NCBI GenBank assembly: GCA_938048455.1
Contig: CALIUY010000004.1
Span: forward strand, 1-64,000
From: an uncultured Desulfobacterales bacterium
GTDB lineage: Bacteria > Desulfobacterota > Desulfobacteria > Desulfobacterales > SpSt-501
Length of the DNA stretch: 64,000 bases
Direction of reading: 5' to 3'
Shown here: positions 50,939 through 59,853 of the stretch, in pieces
Position numbering within the stretch: position 1 is the stretch's first letter
How the letters are laid out: each line of letters starts with the position of its first letter
The notes under the pieces: model-generated
Seen by the model: the letters and a program-made list of their open reading frames with translations, nothing else
The model's database searches: none
Told to the model about the DNA's origin: nothing
Program-made: the position numbers and the translations under genes

Positions 50939-51688
50939 TCACAGCTCTCCAGGCGGCTTGGGAAGTTTGATTTCTTTTTTCTGCACGATGCTCTTTCCAT
51001 AGACGTCTTCGTACTCTTCCTCGATCAGGACCTTGTCGGGCTGGATTTCGACCACCCGGCCGGAATTGAGGCCGATGAAGGTCCCCTCGCGCAGGACGTA
51101 GCCTTTGCCCGAGGACTCCTCGACCATCGCCCGGTTGCCCGAGGGCGCGGCCACGATGGCGACCAGCCGCAGCTGCCCGAGGTCGATGCGCTCGAGAGGC
51201 GTCTGCGGAATGCGTTTCTTGGGGCGGATCGAAGGTCCGCTCGCCTGGCCCTCATCACGGATGATGGGCTCGAAGGGATCGGGCTTGCCTTGCGGATCGT
51301 AGGGCTCGCGATACTGGATGTTGAGCAGGGCGGCCACTTGGGTGTCGCTGACCGCCGGCTCCGCCGCCGGAAGGGAGGCCGGGGCCGGAGGGGGCAGCGC
51401 CGCCTGGGCTTCCGGCGCCCCCAGGATGCGCGTGGGCGGCGGCGGCTGAGGCCGGGGCGCGGGAGGCTTCGGGCCCTCAGGCGTCTCCGGCTTGGGCGCC
51501 GGCGCGGCCGGGGCGGGGCCGGCGGCGACCCGGGGCGCGGGTGCCGTGGGGTCGGCGGGGGCGGCGATTTTCTTCCGCACCACCGACTGGGCCGCGGGTT
51601 CCGGGCCGGCATCCTCGCAGCCCGCGGGCAGCCAGGCCAGGATCGCGAGCACCATCAGCACGCGGATGGATGGGAGGAGGCGTTTCAT
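50939..51688 (-). CDS. pilP: Type IV pilus assembly lipoprotein PilP
   Basis: The 249-residue lipoprotein has a signal ending in LPAGC (Cys24). A long proline/alanine-rich linker (about 45-110) follows, and a compact C-terminal domain (about 150-240) with RIDLGQLRLVAIVAAPSGNRAMVEESSGKGYVLREGTFIG, the PilP HR fold. It links the inner-membrane PilN/O dimer to PilQ. Its stop is one base from the pilQ start. Confidence 0.93.
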   Translation of the reverse strand: MKRLLPSIRVLMVLAILAWLPAGCEDAGPEPAAQSVVRKKIAAPADPTAPAPRVAAGPAPAAPAPKPETPEGPKPPAPRPQPPPPTRILGAPEAQAALPPPAPASLPAAEPAVSDTQVAALLNIQYREPYDPQGKPDPFEPIIRDEGQASGPSIRPKKRIPQTPLERIDLGQLRLVAIVAAPSGNRAMVEESSGKGYVLREGTFIGLNSGRVVEIQPDKVLIEEEYEDVYGKSIVQKKEIKLPKPPGEL

Positions 51689-51710
51689 AAGGCAACCCTT
51701 CGCAATGCGG

Positions 51711-52406
51711 TTAGAGATCGAGTTTCTTCGCCTTGCTCTTGTTCTGGGCCGGCGGCGGAGGCGCAGCGGCCGGCTTGCCGGCGGCCGGCTTGGGGACCGG
51801 GGCTTTCTCGGGAGGAGGCTCCACGAATTTGTAGGTCATCGCCGTGCAGTTCGTGTTCAGATCCCGCGTGTCCTTGCCGCGCTGGATGGTGATGTTTTGG
51901 ATGTTCACGATGCGCGAAAGTCGGGCGACCTTGTCGAAAAAGAGGGCCAGGTTGTGGTAGTCGCCGCGGATGGTCATGGCGACAGGGATTTCGGCATAAA
52001 AATCCTTGCGGTTCTCCGGCTTCGGCTCGAAGAGCAGAAAATCCAGGCCGACCTCCTGGCCGGATTTGGACACGTTCGTCAGCAGCGCGGGAATCTCCTG
52101 CTTGTCGGGCAGCGCGCGCATGGCGATCTTGAACTGGGCCTCGGCGTCGCGCATCTTGGCCTGAAATTTCTCGAGTTCGGCGGCGTTCAGCTTCGCCGTG
52201 GCAAGCTTTTTCTCCAGCGTTTCGAGGTTCTTCTCGAGCGCCTCCATCTCTTCGTAGAGCGGCAGATAGACGAACCAGGTCGCAGCGGCGAAGAAGACGG
52301 CGATCACCCCGGCGACGATCGCCGCCCGCTGCCACAGCGCCAGTCTTTCGATTTTCTCCAGGATTCCGCTGCCGGTGATCCGGCCGAGCGCCTCTTGGGT
52401 ATTCAT
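51711..52406 (-). CDS. pilO: Type IV pilus assembly protein PilO
   Basis: The 231-residue protein has a short cytoplasmic start, one membrane helix (LWQRAAIVAGVIAVFFAAATW) and a coiled-coil (EEMEALEKNLETLEKKLA). A periplasmic ferredoxin-like domain and a Pro/Ala/Lys-rich tail follow. It forms the inner-membrane alignment complex with PilN. The ATG overlaps the pilN stop by four bases (ATGA). Confidence 0.92.
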   Translation of the reverse strand: MNTQEALGRITGSGILEKIERLALWQRAAIVAGVIAVFFAAATWFVYLPLYEEMEALEKNLETLEKKLATAKLNAAELEKFQAKMRDAEAQFKIAMRALPDKQEIPALLTNVSKSGQEVGLDFLLFEPKPENRKDFYAEIPVAMTIRGDYHNLALFFDKVARLSRIVNIQNITIQRGKDTRDLNTNCTAMTYKFVEPPPEKAPVPKPAAGKPAAAPPPPAQNKSKAKKLDL

Positions 52407-52981
52407 TTTTTGCCCCCGCTTGCCTCCGCCAGCTGCAGCGGCGGTTTTTTCTGACAGCCGATTTCGAAGGATTTGAGGTTGGTCTTCTGGATTTCCACGT
52501 GGCGCAGCGTCTTGAGGTTCACCGCGGAGAAGAGCCCGCAGCCTTCCAGCCGCAGCATGAAATCGGCGACCGTCTTGTCGTCCATGGCGATCCCGCTCAG
52601 GTTCACGGCGTCGGCCTTGGCGTCGATCGCGGTGAGCCACATGCGTTTCTCGATGATCATTCGGGCCAACGTGTCCATGAGCAGGACCGGTTCGTGACGG
52701 CTCGCCTCGAGCTCCCGGATGACCGCGAGCTTCTGGTTCAGCTGATCGAGCTTCTTTTTGATCTCCTCGATCTCGCGGTTGATCTTCTCGTACTTCGCCA
52801 GCTCCGCCTGGGTGGAGGCGATCCGTTGCTTGAAGCCGTCCACCTGGTTGTCGAGCCAGAGAAAAATCCCGAGCAGGGCCACCCCCGCCAGGATCAGGGA
52901 GAGGACGAAAATCGAAAGCTGGCGACGGATGTTCTCCTTCTTGCGCGCGGTGCGGAAGGGGAGCAGGTTGATGCGGATCAT
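52403..52981 (-). CDS. pilN: Type IV pilus assembly protein PilN
   Basis: The 192-residue bitopic protein begins with MIRINLLPFR, the short motif that binds PilM. It then has one membrane helix (FVLSLILAGVALLGIFLW), a coiled-coil and a periplasmic domain with AIDAKADAVNLSGIAMDDK. It overlaps pilM and pilO by four bases on either side. Confidence 0.94.
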   Translation of the reverse strand: MIRINLLPFRTARKKENIRRQLSIFVLSLILAGVALLGIFLWLDNQVDGFKQRIASTQAELAKYEKINREIEEIKKKLDQLNQKLAVIRELEASRHEPVLLMDTLARMIIEKRMWLTAIDAKADAVNLSGIAMDDKTVADFMLRLEGCGLFSAVNLKTLRHVEIQKTNLKSFEIGCQKKPPLQLAEASGGKK

Positions 52982-54033
52982 TTGTCGTCCACCCTTCTCA
53001 GGGCCAACCCCATGGCGATCGCCGCCTGGGGGGCGATATGGCGGATGAATTCCGCGTCGAAGCGCTTCTCGTCCCAGCCGAATTTTTTCAGCGGGTTGAG
53101 CGTTTCCACCGCGATGCCGGCCTCAGCGGCGATGCGGCGGCGGAAATCCTCCACGTGGGCGCCCCCGCCGCTCAGCAGGATGCGCCGGATGCGGTCATCG
53201 GGGTAGTTGGTCGTGAAAAAGTCGAGCGCGCGCCGGATCTCCGTGCACCAGTCGGTCACGACCTCGGAGACCGCCTGCTCGAGCTCCGCGGCGGGCAGGC
53301 GCCCGGTCTGCGCTCCGAGCTTGATCTTCTCCGCCTCGTCTTCGGAGCAATTCAGGCGCGACATGATCTTCTGGTTGACCTGGATGCATCCCAAGGCGAC
53401 ATCCCGCATGAAGACCGAGGAGCCGCCCTTCAGGATGTTGAGCGAAGTCTTGCTCGCCCCGATGTCGACCAGGGCGACGTTTTCCTCGTCGGTCTCGTAG
53501 TTGGCCTCGAAGATGTTCTGCAGAGCGAAGGCCTCCACGTCCACGATGCAAGGGTTCAGGCCGGCCAGGCTCACGAGGTTGACATAGTCGTTCACCATGT
53601 CCTTCTTGGCCGCCACGAGGAAGACGCTCATCTGGTTCGTGCCGGCCTCGCTTTCGCCGAGGATCTGAAAGTCGAGGTTCACGTCGCTGATGTCGAAGGG
53701 GATGTACTGCTCGGCCTCGAAGTGGATGGTCTCCTGCAGTTGCTCCTCGCTGCGGGCCTGAACCTGGATCTTCTTCACGATGACCGAATAGCCGCCGATC
53801 GAGACGGCCACATTCTTCTCCTTGATGTGGCTTTCCTTGAAGAGATCCCGGATCACCTCCGCCGCCGTATCCGGGTCGGCGATCGAGCCGTCCTCGATGG
53901 TTCCGGCCGGAAGCGGCGCCATGCCGAAGCGCTTGAGCTTGAGTCCGTTCTTGGTTTCCACCACCTCGGCCGCCTTGACCGCCCGCGAGCCGAGATCGAG
54001 CCCTACCAGCGTGTCTTTCTTGGCGAATAGCAT
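52978..54033 (-). CDS. pilM: Type IV pilus assembly ATPase-like protein PilM
   Basis: The 351-residue actin-like cytoplasmic protein binds ATP and the PilN tail. Actin-fold motifs are GLDLGSRAVKAAEV, ALVDIGASKTSLNIL and ILLSGGGAHVEDF. The ATG at 54033 is nine bases after the stop of the small HTH gene. The order pilM-N-O-P-Q is standard, and all junctions are overlaps or one to a few bases, so this is one operon. Confidence 0.95.
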   Translation of the reverse strand: MLFAKKDTLVGLDLGSRAVKAAEVVETKNGLKLKRFGMAPLPAGTIEDGSIADPDTAAEVIRDLFKESHIKEKNVAVSIGGYSVIVKKIQVQARSEEQLQETIHFEAEQYIPFDISDVNLDFQILGESEAGTNQMSVFLVAAKKDMVNDYVNLVSLAGLNPCIVDVEAFALQNIFEANYETDEENVALVDIGASKTSLNILKGGSSVFMRDVALGCIQVNQKIMSRLNCSEDEAEKIKLGAQTGRLPAAELEQAVSEVVTDWCTEIRRALDFFTTNYPDDRIRRILLSGGGAHVEDFRRRIAAEAGIAVETLNPLKKFGWDEKRFDAEFIRHIAPQAAIAMGLALRRVDDK

Positions 54034-54041
54034 GGTCGCGC

Positions 54042-54239
54042 TCAGTCCTCGAAGAGTTTGGATTTGTCCGTAAGGCGGAACCCCAGGGCGAGCAGAAGCT
54101 TGCGCTGGGTGTCCAGCCGACACGGCATGCCTTTTTCAATGCGGCTGATCGTGATCGGGGAGACCTCGGCCCGGCGGGCGAGCTCCGCCTTGCTGAGCAG
54201 CAGCGATTCGCGCACGTCTTTCAAACGGTTGCCGGGCAT
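54042..54239 (-). CDS. Small XRE-type HTH protein upstream of pilM
   Basis: The ATG at 54239 gives 65 residues and matches the compact helix-turn-helix (NRLKDVRESLLLSKAELARRAEVSPITISRIEKGM) of a one-domain Cro/CI-type regulator; GAGG lies seven bases upstream. An alternative ATG at 54320 with AGGGTGGG would add 27 residues. The position just before pilM is shared with related anaerobes. It may regulate the pil operon or itself. Confidence 0.8.
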   Translation of the reverse strand: MPGNRLKDVRESLLLSKAELARRAEVSPITISRIEKGMPCRLDTQRKLLLALGFRLTDKSKLFED

Positions 54240-54728
54240 ACCCTTGCCTCGATTCCCCCGCGCGGAGGCCGCCTTGGTTTGCCCTGCTCGTTGCCGAAGT
54301 TCTGCGCCTCGGGATGCCATACCCACCCTAATGTTGCAAAAAGTCGCATAATTATCGCTCACGGGAACCGGTGTCCGCCTCAAGGTCGGCCAAAGCCCCC
54401 CCAAGCAATTTCCGCGCCAAAAAAGAGGCCGGGGCCGCAAAATGTCACTTGTCGACAACTGCTTGATTCCGCTTTTTTTAAGCTCGTCCGAAGCGCAGCC
54501 AACCTCCGGGCGGTCGATGGGTTCAGCAAAGTCCTCCGGCGACGGCGGCGGCGGGGTAACGCCGGGGTGTCAAAATTTTGTATTCCGGATTTCCCGGCCG
54601 AAACCCGCCGTGCGCCGGTTCCGCGGCCTGAGAGGTCTATCGGCCGCAAGGGGAAAAACCTGAGCGCTTTTTCGTGCTCCGGGATACAGGCTTGAAACGC
54701 CTCAGGGGACCTTCTATAACCCGAAGCC
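54240..54728. other. Intergenic region between divergent pil operon and kinase gene
   Basis: These 489 bases hold the upstream part of the HTH gene (alternative start at 54320), a GATAAT -10-like site on the minus strand (54351-54356), a ten-base palindrome TTGTCGACAA (54449-54458) and the kinase promoter at 54692. I see no further gene. The AT-rich stretch at 54440-54490 is a good place for regulation of the pil operon. Confidence 0.5.
54692..54720 (+). promoter_or_regulatory. Promoter of the second kinase/regulator pair, leaderless layout
   Basis: TTGAAA (54692-54697), a 17-base spacer and TATAAC (54715-54720). The ATG begins eight bases after the -10, so the mRNA would have almost no leader. 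Confidence 0.65.
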
Positions 54729-56207
54729 ATGGACCTTTCCCGTTCGCTTACGCCCCCGGCGGAGCCGCCGGCGCGCGAGGAACGCATCAAGCCTTTCCGC
54801 CTCGTCAAGTACTTCGCCTTTTCCGGCCTGGTGCTCATTTTCTTCGTGACCGTGATCCTGGCCATCCTCAACACGCACTGGGTGAAGTCGCTGCAGCGCA
54901 AGAAGAGCGAGGATTACGCGCACGCCCTCATCGAAAACTTGAACCACCAGATTTTCTTGCAGTTCATCCTGCCGGTCGGCATGCGCTACGGCCGGATCCA
55001 GCTGCGCAACCCGGAGCAGTTCGAACGCATGGACCACGTGGTGCGCAGCACGCTCCACAGTTTCAAGGTGAAGGAGCTGAACATTTACAGCATCAACGAC
55101 ACGATCTCTTACAGCTTCGATCCCGAGCGCATCGGGATGCAGGCCGTGAAGGACCAGGCCCTCGAGGAGGCCAAGGCGGGCCGCTCGACCTCGCGGCTCG
55201 CGCTGCGCGGCGGGTTTCTCGAGCTCCTGCTCGGTTTCCCGCGGGAGGTGCGCCTGGTGACCTTCGCCCCGTTGCGCTGGGAGGAACCCCTGGGCCGGAT
55301 TTCGGATCCCGTGCTGGGGGTGATCGAGATCGTCCAGGACCTCTCCGAGGACTACCAGATCGTCTTCCGTTTCCAGATCCTCGTCGTCCTCACCTGCGCC
55401 GTCCTCATGGGGGCGCTGTTCGCCGTGCTCGTCTTCGTGGTCAAACGCGGCGAGGCGATCATCGAAAAACGCGCCGCGGAGCGGCTGCGCTTCAAGGAAC
55501 AGCTCAGCCGGGCCGAGCGGCTTTCGGCCATGGGCGAGATGGCGGCCGGGATCTCCCACGAGATCCGCAACCCCCTGGGGATCATCCGCAGTTCGGCCGA
55601 GTTGCTCAAAAAGAAGCTCGCCCGGCTCGACCCCGGAAACAACCTGCCGGAAATCATCGTCGAAGAAGCCGGGCGCCTGAACGCCATCATCACCGATTTC
55701 ATCACCTTCGCCCGGCCCCGCAGCCCGAAGCTCGCGCCCTGTCGGCTGGAGGACGTGATCGACCGCAACATCGCCTTCCTGACCCCGCAGATCGCCGAGG
55801 CCCGCTGCACGATCGAAAAAACGGTGCTCACCCCGCTGCCGGAGGTTCCGGCCGATGCGCCGCTTTTGCACCAGAGTTTCCTGAACCTGCTGCTGAACGC
55901 CATGCAGGCCATGCCCCAGGGCGGCCGCATCCGCATCGTGCTGCAGGCCGACGCCTCCCGCCTCCGCGTCGACATCGAGGACGAAGGCCCGGGGATCCCC
56001 GAGGAGCTTCAAGAAAAGGTCTGGGACCCCTTTTTCACCACCAAGGAGAAGGGCAGCGGGCTGGGCCTGGGGATCGTGCGCAACATCATCGAGGCCCACC
56101 GGGGGACGATCCGCATCGGCAACCGCGAATCCGGCGGGGCGCGAGTGACCGTGGAACTGCCGGTGCGGCCGGCCGAGGCCGGGGGGGAGGAATGGAAACC
56201 ATCCTGA
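54729..56207 (+). CDS. Membrane sensor histidine kinase (AtoS/ZraS-like)
   Basis: The 492-residue kinase has a membrane helix (about 31-48), a short periplasmic sensor, a second helix (about 215-237), then HisKA and HATPase domains. The phosphoacceptor is H277 in ISHEIRNPLGII, followed by NLLLNAMQAMPQGG, DEGPGIPEEL and TTKEKGSGLGLGI. Kinases of this build pair with NtrC-type regulators; its gene overlaps that of the next regulator by 16 bases. Its position divergent from pilM makes a role in pilus or envelope control possible, as with PilS. No Shine-Dalgarno is seen. Confidence 0.9.
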   Translation: MDLSRSLTPPAEPPAREERIKPFRLVKYFAFSGLVLIFFVTVILAILNTHWVKSLQRKKSEDYAHALIENLNHQIFLQFILPVGMRYGRIQLRNPEQFERMDHVVRSTLHSFKVKELNIYSINDTISYSFDPERIGMQAVKDQALEEAKAGRSTSRLALRGGFLELLLGFPREVRLVTFAPLRWEEPLGRISDPVLGVIEIVQDLSEDYQIVFRFQILVVLTCAVLMGALFAVLVFVVKRGEAIIEKRAAERLRFKEQLSRAERLSAMGEMAAGISHEIRNPLGIIRSSAELLKKKLARLDPGNNLPEIIVEEAGRLNAIITDFITFARPRSPKLAPCRLEDVIDRNIAFLTPQIAEARCTIEKTVLTPLPEVPADAPLLHQSFLNLLLNAMQAMPQGGRIRIVLQADASRLRVDIEDEGPGIPEELQEKVWDPFFTTKEKGSGLGLGIVRNIIEAHRGTIRIGNRESGGARVTVELPVRPAEAGGEEWKPS

Positions 56208-57571
56208 TCGTCGACGACGAGAAGAACTACCTGCTCGTCCTGAGCGCCGTGCTCGAAGAGGAGGGCTACGAGGTCTTGACCGCGGTGAGCGGCGCCGAGG
56301 CGCTCGAGATCCTCTCCTCCTCCGAGCCGGCGCTCGTGCTCACCGACATGAAGATGCCCGGCATGGACGGGATCGAGCTGCTCGAGCGCATCAAGGCCCG
56401 CGATCCGGATCTGCCGGTGATCATGATGACCGCCCACGGAACGGTGGACAAGGCGGTCGAGGCGATGCAGAAGGGGGCCTACACCTACATCCTCAAGCCC
56501 TTCGACAACGAGCGGCTCATCCTTTATGTCCGCAAGGCGATTTCCCTCTTCCAGGTGATTCAGGAAAACCGCCGCCTGCGGCAGGCCATGCAATCCCAGT
56601 ACCGCTTCGGCCAGCTCGTCGGCAAGAGCCGGGCCATCCAGGCGGTCTTCGACACCGTGGAAAAGGTCGCTCCGAGCGGAGCGACGGTTTTGATCGAGGG
56701 CGAGAGCGGGACCGGAAAGGAACTTGTCGCCAAGGCGATCCATTTCAACAGCCCGCGGCGCGACAAGCCCTTTGTCCCCGTGAGCTGCTCGGCGCTCGCC
56801 GAAACCCTGCTCGAAAGCGAGCTTTTCGGCCACGAAAAAGGCGCCTTCACCGGCGCCGTCGCCACCCGCAAGGGCCGCTTCGAGCTCGCCCACGGGGGAA
56901 CGCTCTTTTTCGACGAAATCGGGGAGTTGTCACCCGGCCTGCAGGTGAAGCTGCTGCGCGTGCTGCAGGAGAGAAGCTTCGAGCGCGTGGGCGGGATGCG
57001 GCCGATCACGGTCGACATCCGGCTGATCGCCGCCACCAACCGCAATCTGAAGGAGGAGGTCGCCCGCGGCCGCTTCCGCGAAGATCTCTTCTTCCGGCTG
57101 AACGTCGTCCACCTCGTCCTGCCCCCGCTTCGCGAGCGCCGGGAAGACATCCGCCTGCTCGTCAACCACTTCGTCGAAAAATACGGCGCCGAGCGCAAGT
57201 TCGGCGTGCCGGTCAAGGGCGTCGCGCCGGAGGTGGAGCGGATTTTCTACGAATACGACTGGCCGGGAAACGTGCGCGAACTCGAAAACCTGATCGAGCG
57301 CGTGATGGTGCTCTGCCCGCACGAGATCATCACCCCCGCCGATTTGCCGCCGGACTTCGCGCGCAACAGCGAAAACCTCCTGCAGCTCGGCATCCCGCAG
57401 GATGCCCGGCTCTACGAGACCCTGGAGGCGGTGGAAAAGGCGATGATCGAGCGGGCGCTCCGCCTGTGCAACCATGTCCAGGCGCACGCGGCCGAGCTCC
57501 TCGGCATCACCCGCAGCGGGCTGAACCAGAAGATCCGCCGCTATGGCCTGGATGCGGGGGCCAAATCCTGA
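56192..57571 (+). CDS. Sigma-54-dependent response regulator (ZraR/PilR-like)
   Basis: The 459-residue protein has a receiver (VDDE, D52 in LTDMKMPG, K102 in ILKPF), an AAA+ domain (GESGTGKE, GAFTGA, FDEIGEL) and a Fis-type helix-turn-helix at the C-terminus (HVQAHAAELLGITRSGLNQKI). It starts inside the kinase gene, overlapping by 16 bases. It is paired with the preceding kinase. Whether pilA is a target, as for PilR, cannot be seen because pilA is not in the window. Confidence 0.94.
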   Translation: METILIVDDEKNYLLVLSAVLEEEGYEVLTAVSGAEALEILSSSEPALVLTDMKMPGMDGIELLERIKARDPDLPVIMMTAHGTVDKAVEAMQKGAYTYILKPFDNERLILYVRKAISLFQVIQENRRLRQAMQSQYRFGQLVGKSRAIQAVFDTVEKVAPSGATVLIEGESGTGKELVAKAIHFNSPRRDKPFVPVSCSALAETLLESELFGHEKGAFTGAVATRKGRFELAHGGTLFFDEIGELSPGLQVKLLRVLQERSFERVGGMRPITVDIRLIAATNRNLKEEVARGRFREDLFFRLNVVHLVLPPLRERREDIRLLVNHFVEKYGAERKFGVPVKGVAPEVERIFYEYDWPGNVRELENLIERVMVLCPHEIITPADLPPDFARNSENLLQLGIPQDARLYETLEAVEKAMIERALRLCNHVQAHAAELLGITRSGLNQKIRRYGLDAGAKS

Positions 57572-57595
57572 AGGCGAAGGTGAGGGGGCGGGCGC

Positions 57596-58276
57596 TCAGC
57601 CCGCCAGGCGCGCCCGGACGGGGCCGGCATACCAGGAATCCGGATGTTCCTGAAGCAGGCGCTCGAAGAACGACCGGCCTTTCTCCTGCTGCCCCTGGGC
57701 GTAGTGGAGATCCCCCAGGTGAAAGAGGATTTCCCCCCGCAGCGAACCCTGGGCGAGCGAAAGCGCCTGCTCGAAGCGCTCGATCGCCCGCGCCCGCTCC
57801 CCGAGCGCGAGATGGCCGAAGGCGAGGCTCTTGAGGATCTGGAGCCTGAAAGTCGGCTCGGCCGCGAAGTCGTCGAGGGCCGTCTCGTAGAGGGCGAGGG
57901 CGCGGCGGGTCTCGCCCGCCTCGAAGAGAAGATCCGCATACAGGATGCGCGCCAGGCGGCCGTTTTTCCTGCGACCGTAGGAGCCGATCAGGCGCTCCAG
58001 ATCCGACGCGGCCGCCTGGAGCGCCGCCGACGGGTTGCCGGCTTCTTCGGCCCGCTCGAGCGCCTGCGAAAGCAGTGCGGCCGCCTGGTTCTCCTCGCGG
58101 TTCTCCCAGGCAAACCAGCCGGAGACGAGCACGGCGGCGGCGAGCGCGGCGGCCGCCGCCAGACGCAGCTCCCGCCGGTGACCGGAGATCCAGGCGAGCG
58201 CCCGCGCCGTGGTGGTCAGAAACTCGTCGGGTTCCTTGAGAAGCTCCTTGCGGCTTTTTTTCTGTGCGGGGGCCAC
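57596..58276 (-). CDS. Membrane-anchored TPR protein
   Basis: The GTG at 58276 has AAGGAGGA about ten bases upstream; a GTG at 58297 overlapping the kinase stop is an alternative. The 226-residue product has one membrane helix near residues 35-55 (LAAAAALAAAVLVSGWFAW), then helical repeats of TPR type, for example ARILYADLLFEAGETRRALALYETAL and RGEILFHLGDLHYAQGQQEKG. It resembles the YfgM/tetratricopeptide proteins that assist secreted proteins. It is the last gene of the seven-gene minus-strand operon. Confidence 0.7.
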   Translation of the reverse strand: MAPAQKKSRKELLKEPDEFLTTTARALAWISGHRRELRLAAAAALAAAVLVSGWFAWENREENQAAALLSQALERAEEAGNPSAALQAAASDLERLIGSYGRRKNGRLARILYADLLFEAGETRRALALYETALDDFAAEPTFRLQILKSLAFGHLALGERARAIERFEQALSLAQGSLRGEILFHLGDLHYAQGQQEKGRSFFERLLQEHPDSWYAGPVRARLAG

Positions 58277-58293
58277 GGTTTTCCGATCCTCCT

Positions 58294-59352
58294 TCACTCC
58301 GCCGCCCGATCCTGCGGGAACGAGCGGGGGCAAATCGTTTCTTCCGATCCGGTCGCAGCAAGGCCCAGGCCCTCGAGGGTGCGCCGGATGCGCCGCCAAC
58401 CTTCCTCCGGAATCGAGGCCCCGAGCACTTGGCAGACCTCGTAGCCGCAGGCCGCACCGATCGCCCCGCAAGCGGGAAGCGGAAGCTCGTGCACCAGGCC
58501 GAAGAGGAAACCGGAGGCCCAGAGGTCGCCGGCGCCGGTCGAGTCGAGCGCCCGGCCGTCGCCCAGGGCCGGCACGGCATGCACCGCGTTTCCCTCGGCG
58601 ATCAGGCTGCCGCGGGCGCCGAGCTTGACGACCGCGATCTCCACCTGCCGCCGCAGCGAATCCAGAGCACGTGCGGGATCGGCCTCGCCGGTGAACGCGC
58701 GCGATTCGTCTTCGTTGGCGAGCAGAATGTCCACGGAACCGCGCACGAGATCCGCCAGCAGACCGCGCGCGGCCTCGACGACGTTGTAGCTCGCCAGATC
58801 GAGCGACACGCGCGCCCCGGCCGCGCGGGCCGCCTGGAGGGTGCGGCGGATCAGGGCCGGGTTGTGGAGCAGGTAGCCCTCGACGTGCACGATCGCCGCA
58901 TCGGCGAATAGCTCCGGGCCGATCTCTTCGGGTCGGGTCTCGGCCGCGGCGCCGAGATAGGTGAACATCGAGCGCTGGGCGTCCGGGGTCACAACCGAGA
59001 GTACGCGGCCGGTCGGTTTCTCCGATCGCAGCAGCCGGGGCTCCACACGATTGGACTTCAGGGCCCGCTCCAAGTAGTCCCCCATGGGCCCGCCGCCGCG
59101 CTTGCCGACGAACCGCGCCTTTCCCCCCAGCCGGGCGACGCCCACGGCGGTGTTGCAGGCCGAGCCCCCCGGGACCACTGCGGGCGGCTCGGCAAGCCGG
59201 CAGAGGGTTTGCTCGATCGCCTCGGGGGCGACATAGATCATCCCGCCTTTCACCCCGCCGGAAGCCGCCAAAAAGTCTTCGTCCGCACGGGCCAAGATGT
59301 CGACGAGCGCCGAGCCCACGGTGACGACGACGTTGCGCTTGGGCATCTTCAT
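58294..59352 (-). CDS. PfkB-family carbohydrate/adenosine kinase
   Basis: The 352-residue kinase has the PfkB signature DSTGAGDLWASGFLFG with the catalytic aspartate. An N-terminal GSALVDILARADEDFLAASGGVKGGM, the motif PGGSACNTAVGVARLGG and VVKLGARGS also fit. The length and pattern fit the adenosine kinase branch, though ribokinases and sugar kinases are similar. It lies 48 bases after the SH3 gene. Confidence 0.85.
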   Translation of the reverse strand: MKMPKRNVVVTVGSALVDILARADEDFLAASGGVKGGMIYVAPEAIEQTLCRLAEPPAVVPGGSACNTAVGVARLGGKARFVGKRGGGPMGDYLERALKSNRVEPRLLRSEKPTGRVLSVVTPDAQRSMFTYLGAAAETRPEEIGPELFADAAIVHVEGYLLHNPALIRRTLQAARAAGARVSLDLASYNVVEAARGLLADLVRGSVDILLANEDESRAFTGEADPARALDSLRRQVEIAVVKLGARGSLIAEGNAVHAVPALGDGRALDSTGAGDLWASGFLFGLVHELPLPACGAIGAACGYEVCQVLGASIPEEGWRRIRRTLEGLGLAATGSEETICPRSFPQDRAAE

Positions 59353-59400
59353 GGCACCCGTTTCCTCCGTTCGGCGGCGGCTGACAGGAAAAAACGGATT

Positions 59401-59841
59401 TTACCACACCAGCGAATCGTGAATCCAGCCCCGATCGCCGTCGGCGTGTTCGACCTCGACCCAGCGGCCCTCTCGCCGGAGCACCTTGAAAGGGATCCCC
59501 TTGTCCACCCGTCCCACGACCGGATGCTCGGTCCCCGGTCCGCTGCGCAGCTGGCAGCCTTTCTGGCGCGTGATCACCGAAGGCGTCTTGTCCACCAGGC
59601 TCTTGTGAATCCAGCCTGTGTCGCCTTCGTAATCCCGGAAGCGCAGCCAGACCCCGGAGACCTCGAGCACCTCGATCGGGTGGTATTTCTCGATTTTCCA
59701 GAGCACATCGGCCGTGGGTTTGGGCTCGGCCCGGACGTTGGCCTCGGGGGCGCTGACGGCCATCCGCTCGGCCGCCGCCAGGGGGAAGGCGACGACGAAA
59801 ACCCCCAGCAGAAGGCCTCCGACAAGACGGATCGCATGCAT
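59401..59841 (-). CDS. Exported protein with two bacterial SH3 domains
   Basis: The 146-residue protein has a signal peptide (about 1-24) and two SH3b domains: MAVSAPEANVRAEPKPTADVLWKIEKYHPIEVLE and ITRQKGCQLRSGPGTEHPVVGRVDKGIPFKVL. Such modules bind cell-wall peptides or partners in the periplasm. No catalytic domain is present. It lies 12 bases after the phosphatase gene. Confidence 0.85.
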   Translation of the reverse strand: MHAIRLVGGLLLGVFVVAFPLAAAERMAVSAPEANVRAEPKPTADVLWKIEKYHPIEVLEVSGVWLRFRDYEGDTGWIHKSLVDKTPSVITRQKGCQLRSGPGTEHPVVGRVDKGIPFKVLRREGRWVEVEHADGDRGWIHDSLVW

Positions 59842-59853
59842 GACGGCGCCTCC

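Noticed and set aside
57587-57605. Hairpin between the NtrC-type regulator and the TPR gene
   Set aside because: A seven-base GC stem with no U-tract that overlaps the TPR coding end is weak evidence for a terminator.
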